From NCBI GenBank assembly GCA_947095585.1, contig OX352761.1, forward strand, positions 20,289,277 to 20,353,276: a stretch of DNA of 64,000 bases, read 5' to 3'. Below are positions 60,601 to 64,000 of this stretch, one piece after another. The notes under the pieces were generated by a model. That model was not told where the DNA came from. It did not search any database and was given only the letters and a program-made list of their open reading frames with translations. The stretch's first letter is position 1. Each line of letters starts with the position of its first letter. A program made the translations under genes and the position numbers. This stretch comes from Nephrocerus scutellatus (taxonomy: Eukaryota > Arthropoda > Insecta > Diptera > Pipunculidae).

Positions 60601-60862
60601 TAAATCTTTGCAATGGCTTCGTGGATGGATTCCCCAGCATATGGTCGAAAAGGAATTTAATACACTGTACGAACAGTTAATTAAGAAACCTGCTCACGAG
60701 GAGGCAGAAGAGGCATTAGAAAATAAACAGCCTACGAAATGTGAAAAACGAATGAAAATGTTTCGCAAAAGGACATTTTGGTTTCCATTTATGCTAGTTG
60801 CTTTTACATTCTTTGTCGGTCATTTTTCGGGTAAAACTACACTGCAAACATATGCTGTGCAG
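51635..60862 (+). CDS. Tret1-like sugar transporter, six exons, 3' end outside window
   Basis: Exons: 51635-51678, 51922-52058, 59705-59815, 59873-59958, 60182-60298, 60365-60862. All have GT-AG introns and phases match at every join, giving 331 codons so far. The start ATG has a good context (AACAATGGG). The protein is a major-facilitator sugar porter of the insect trehalose-transporter-like group. A hydrophilic N-terminus is followed by the amphipathic FRKALPQFLAVSVKN, YGMTLGFPTIVIPAI (TM1), then DEISWFSSINLICVPLGC, PIGKRRAMQ (the G-x-R-R loop of the family), GLGGGLMEAPVLTYVAEI (TM4), EPKYRG, PESPTWLIR (228-236, the PESP motif) and a charged central loop. After FSGKTTLQTYAVQ the frame meets a donor at 60863; TM8-TM12 must lie beyond 64000. 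Intron 2 is 7.6 kb of transposons, the others 57-243 bp. It should move sugars across the plasma membrane; the substrate is not known from sequence. Confidence 0.88.
52585..54850 (+). mobile_element. RTE-like retrotransposon in intron 2 of the transporter
   Basis: Endonuclease C-terminus: IDRRHNPN near 52600 and DSDHYLVG near 52655. Linker: REDEYKEHRRRKAAWEKNLV, 52990-53050. RT: LSTDEVSRAINWLKNNKAPG, CDSIPAELIKTEG, AMPDDWRRAILCPIHQKE, SNYRGITLLRTAYKIFSSIV (to 53580), then after a stop FKAAYDSISSVELYKAM and the catalytic ILAYADDIDIVGRN (about 53977-54018). The C-terminal tail follows to about 54640 and beyond. It is a better-preserved copy of the family at 17330-19090 but still has several frameshifts and stops. 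It lies in the same orientation as the host gene. Confidence 0.8.
55105..55290 (+). mobile_element. tRNA-derived SINE
   Basis: Box A TAGCTCAAGTG is at 55112-55122 and box B AGTTCGATTCC at 55157-55167, spaced as in a tRNA gene. The body ACCACCTCTCGCGAATGTCT, then GACAAACGGCTGAGAA, matches the 20.1 and 42.3 kb copies. It lies inside intron 2 of the transporter. Confidence 0.65.
55400..57000 (+). mobile_element. Jockey-type retrotransposon, internally deleted
   Basis: Endonuclease: KTEIVIAGDFNIHIFG near 55560-55609, RPDNYSVNVLSPLGASDHCV near 55758-55815 (the SDH catalytic motif is intact). Linker 55965-56230. RT start: IPITWKTAFVQPIPKKGEPS near 56407-56463, then KAVALDISTAFDRVWHQALL near 56675-56733. 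The frame then jumps directly to 3' tail sequence (CSREIASC, then EINRNTRGALNAHQFTL), so the catalytic box and thumb are deleted. The 3' tail continues to about 56980. Confidence 0.75.
57030..57180. repeat. SINE-tail-like sequence
   Basis: ACTTTAAATTGTAGGTCTCT, then TCCATTTGTGTGC, is a diverged match to the tail of the SINE at 20100-20295. No tRNA-like head was found nearby. Confidence 0.35.
57485..57720 (+). mobile_element. Jockey 3'-end fragment
   Basis: GTCGTACAACACGTATGTGG, AATAAGTTGCCAAG, ATATGATCCTCAAGCTCACA and GACATCTCCTCTTTG match the 3' ends at 44280-44400 and 49735-49800. Confidence 0.6.
57895..58590 (-). mobile_element. Jockey-type retrotransposon, C-terminal half
   Basis: Minus-strand frames give LGMCVNDKLRWNEHIFTVA, NAKCLGFLTRLKIYF, IYKAFIRPKLQLKYSCHIWS and ALPSSVFPHHYDPQAFKAQT, the thumb and C-terminus of the same family as 43390-44470. 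A compensating frameshift lies near 58100-58220. It is opposite to the host gene. Confidence 0.75.
58945..59010 (+). mobile_element. SINE head fragment
   Basis: GGTGCCGTGGTTCTAGTGGT, then TAGTTGCG, is the tRNA-like head with box A TGGTTCTAGTGG. Box B is not recognisable. Confidence 0.4.
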
Positions 60863-61012
60863 GTAAGTGCAAGCAAATTTAATTTTCCAGTTGGTATCTG
60901 TAAGTCCCGCAAAACAAAATCAGATTATTTTATTTATTTATTCTACGATAAGTCCCATCAACAGAAACGCCTTAATATTTATTGTAATATAAAAGTAACA
61001 TTAGGATATAAA

Positions 61013-61690
61013 TAAAACAACCCATAAAAATAAAAAATTTTCGTGTAAATTCTCTAATTGATATACAAAGTGCAAATGGAGCCCCCTTATCCTGATCACT
61101 CCAAAAAATTTTACAAAAAGTGTTTCCATCGGAGATACACATGTCTATAAAACTTAAAGAAAATCGGGCTAATTTTTAAAAATTTATATGGAAGCCCCTC
61201 GGCCTTGGGGCCACTTCAAAATATTTACAAAAAGCGTTGGATTAAACATGTGTGTATAAAATTTGAAGAAAATCCGGTAAATTTTTAAAAATTTTAATGG
61301 GGCCTTCCGTCACCGAGGCCCGATCACGCCAAAATTTTTGCAAAAAGTGTTGTCCGTCAGAGACAACTGTATACTCGCGTATACAGTTTTAAGGAAAGCA
61401 GGTACTATTTTTTATAAAATGGGTGCCCCCCGACCCAGGGGCCCGATCACTCCCAAATATTTACAAAAAGTGTTGTGCATCGAAGATAAACATGTGTATA
61501 AAATTTGAAGAAAATCGGGTACCCCGCTGCCCGAGGGGCCCAAATTTTAATAGAAAGTATTGTCATCAAAAATACATATGCGAGCATGTGTCCCTCTTTA
61601 GGAAGTTGGTTAAAAATTGATCACAAGATTTGGTGTGCCAGCCAGCCTGCCAGCCAGCACGCGAAGTCAATATAAAGAATTTAAAAAGAA
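61013..61690 (+). mobile_element. Element with inverted subterminal repeats and ~115-bp units
   Basis: The left end is AAAACAACCCATAAAAATAA, then TGTAAATTCTCTAATT. The right end is TTGATCACAAGATTTGG, GCCAGCCTGCCAGCCAGCAC, GCGAAGTCAATATAAAGAAT, TTAAAAA. Four or five internal units carry GGAGATACACATGTCTATAA, AAGAAAATCGGG and CCCGATCAC.CC. It lies about 150 bp past the last visible transporter exon, in the following intron. Confidence 0.65.
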
Positions 61691-61743
61691 AATTCATTAC
61701 AAAAAAGAAAAATCAAATAAATAATATTAATATTATAATATTA

Positions 61744-63811
61744 TCTTTTCACACGCCCATAGACGAAAGTGACTCTTTAATACACTATAACCTAGGTTCG
61801 AAAGTAGTCGATATGCACACTAGTGAATTATCATATAAAATACTTTTGTTATTTACTGCAGTCAAAGCGAACACACATTCCCAGAGCATTTTGCATTGCG
61901 CATTACCGGTTTGGTCGTGTGAAAAATAGCGTACATTACTCGCAGAAAAGTGCTCATCGTGCTCGTTAGATTGCCGCACACGAGGCTACAGCCTCGTGTT
62001 TCAAGCTTCTAACACGCACAATAAACTCCCCTTTCCTCGCTCGTTGTGTAATATACTATTTCACACGCCCATAGACGAAAGTGACTGTTTCGTACGCTAT
62101 AACCTAGGTTCGAAAGTAGTCGATATGCACACTAGTGAATTATCATATAAAATACTTTTGTTATTTACTGCAGTCAAAGCGAACACACATTCCCAGAGCA
62201 TTTTGCATTGCGCATTACCGGTTTGGACGCGTGAAAAATTCATTTCTTTATTATTTACTGCAGTCACAACGATCACACATTCTCACATTTCTGCTTCTCT
62301 CTCGATTTAGCAAAAAAAAACCGGTTTGGACGCGTGAAAAATAGCGTACACGACTTGCAAAAAAGTGCTCATCGTGCTCGTTAGATTGCTTCGACCTCGC
62401 ACGATAAACTTCACTTTCCTTGCTCGTTCTGTAATATACTATAAAAGTAGAAGAAAATCGGTAAAGTGAATCACACTTACCATAACATGTATTATGAAGT
62501 CCTAAATATCTTAAACTACGTTCAGGAGCATATAGCAATAACTGAAAAAGAATATTACCACAGTCCACAGTACCGCATAGAAGGTCGCGGATAAAGACTA
62601 CAGATTGAATTTCACGACGAAGGCTTACAAATTGAAGACCTATAAGAAGGCATCTTGTTACATAAGGTGGAAGATGAGAAGAGCTAAATGGAGTATGTCT
62701 AAGAGCAAAATGGGAAAAATTTCCCTGAATTGTCTCAATATGCGAGGAACCAACCAGCGTATGAGTACTCCAGATAACACTACAATATTTTAAAATATGG
62801 CAGACAAGACTGCAATAAATACTTTTCAAAGTGTAAGGAGCTTTAAAAACAAGAGAGTTACGCTTTAGAAATCCTAAATCAAATCAAAAATTACTCCAAG
62901 ATCCTTAAATTGCTCAACTCTTAAAGAATGATCTTATATAAATTGCCAAAATATGAAATTTTATTCTATGAAAACTAGTATGTATTAGCACATGTAGAAA
63001 TATTTAAGGTGAGATCATTTTTATGACACCAACTTGAAAAATTATTTAAATCGATCGAAAAATAAAAATTACTTATACTAGCGAAAAATTTAAAATCATC
63101 GGCATACATCAGACATGAGCAACATTTTAAAATCTTGGGTAAATCATTTACAAAAAGCAAAACGAGAACAGGGCCCAGGTGAGATCCTCCAGGTACTCCA
63201 GAAGAAAGAATTTTTTGCCTGGAATACAAATCACCGATAAGTAGCTTTTGTGAACGACCAAATAAATAAGATTTAAGCCATAACAAAAAGAAACCACCAA
63301 AACCTACGGCTTCTAACATAAGAGCCAACAGAGATAAGTTGACACGTCTAATAGTAAATATATTACAGAACGAGCAAGGAAAGTGGAGTTTATCGTGCGA
63401 GGTCGAAGCTTGACGAACGAGGCGGTAGCCGAGTTCGGCAATCTAACGAGCACGATGAGCACTTTTCTGCAAGTCATGTACGCTATTTTCACGCGTCCAA
63501 ACCAGTTTTTCTGCTAAATCGAGAGAGAGAAGCAGAAATGTGAGAATGTGTGTTCGCTGTGACTGCAGTAAATAACAAAGAAATGAATTTTTCACGCGCC
63601 CAAACCGGTTTTTCTGCTAAATCGAGAGAGAAGCGGAAATCACAAACGACAAACAAAAGAGAATTCTTGCTCATGCGCAATGTGTTCGCTGAGATTGCAG
63701 TAAATAACAAAAGACGTTTATATCATAACATAACTATTGTTGTTATGGGCTACTTTCGAGGCTAGTTTATAGCATACGAAACAGTCGCTTTCGTCTATGG
63801 GCGTGTGAAAA
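61744..63811. mobile_element. Foldback-like composite around an RT fragment
   Basis: Left arm: TTTTCACACGCCCATAGACG through ATAAACTTCACTTTCCTTGC, TCGTTCTGTAATATACTA, present as two direct units starting about 312 bp apart (61750, 62062). Right arm: 63345-63811 is the inverted copy, from ACAGAACGAGCAAGGAAAGT to CTTTCGTCTATGGGCGTGTG. It also contains a tandem GTTTTTCTGCTAAATCGAGA segment. The arms enclose about 900 bp with a reverse transcriptase fragment. The arrangement is like foldback elements with long repeated inverted ends. Confidence 0.65.
62440..63328 (-). pseudogene. CR1/Jockey-type RT fragment between the inverted arms
   Basis: From 63328 down the minus strand encodes GFFLLWLKSYLFGRSQKLLI, SSGVPGGSHLGPVLVLLFVN (PQGS altered to PGGS), CCSCLMYADDFKFFASI with an intact YADD, and NNFSSWCHKNDLTLNISTC. 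A second frame from 62829 gives the C-terminus IYCSLVCHILKYCSVIWS. A gap and frameshift lie between. No endonuclease. Confidence 0.75.
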
Positions 63812-64000
63812 AGCTTTAACACAATGATTATAAACTACGTCAACTTGATTACGTTTTTCAAATTCCTTAAAGCAGTAATTTGAATATTCAACTAAGTAAG
63901 TTGAGGTTGAACGCCCAGAAAAACCCCTTGTTGAGATACACTCTCATGATTTTTCATTATTTGAAATAATTTATCTTTGAGAAGTTTATCTAATGGCTTG

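Noticed and set aside
60863..61015. Continuation of the transporter frame past TYAVQ
   Set aside because: A strong GTAAGT donor follows the CAG at 60862, and the read-through residues do not resemble a membrane segment of the family; this is intron.

Overview
This is AT-rich eukaryotic nuclear DNA, most likely from a higher (cyclorrhaphan) fly. It holds only four recognisable host genes in 64 kb, with short GT-AG introns, and most of the rest is degenerate transposable elements and repeats. Three of the genes sit as in Drosophila: an Iruka/RNF126-type ubiquitin ligase, proteasome subunit beta3 and a MYG1 exonuclease, whose Drosophila counterparts have consecutive numbers (CG11982, CG11981, CG11980). 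The species cannot be fixed from the sequence alone.

Layout. 1-2.7 kb: non-LTR reverse transcriptase (RT) fragments and a satellite-like repeat. 4.4-5.5 kb: iru homologue (minus). 5.5-10.5 kb: gene-free, with MITE and satellite-like repeats. 10.5-12.6 kb: Prosbeta3 (plus) and MYG1 (minus), tail to tail. 12.8-33.2 kb: MITEs, minisatellites, SINEs, an RTE-like element, a 1.3 kb tandem duplication, a mariner remnant split by an LTR, a second inverted LTR, tandem Helitrons, and an RT element with a 489-bp tandem array at its 3' end. 33.2-51.5 kb: sparse sequence, Jockey/CR1-type fragments, a divergent Helitron pair, several elements with internal ~115-bp units, a 118-bp satellite interrupted by a MITE, and a nested mariner. 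51.6-60.9 kb: six exons of a Tret1-like sugar transporter (plus), whose 7.6 kb second intron carries an RTE-like copy, SINEs and Jockey fragments. 61.0-63.8 kb: another repeat and a foldback-like composite, presumably in the next intron, because the exons for the last membrane segments are absent.

The host genes act independently: ubiquitin ligation, proteasome assembly, mitochondrial/nuclear RNA processing and sugar transport. The most interesting material is repeat biology. I see a non-autonomous element with inverted subterminal repeats and a variable number of internal ~115-bp units, a tRNA-derived SINE family, Helitrons in both tandem and divergent pairs, and nested insertions with clean target-site duplications. 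I found no CRISPR, bacterial operon or intact autonomous transposon.
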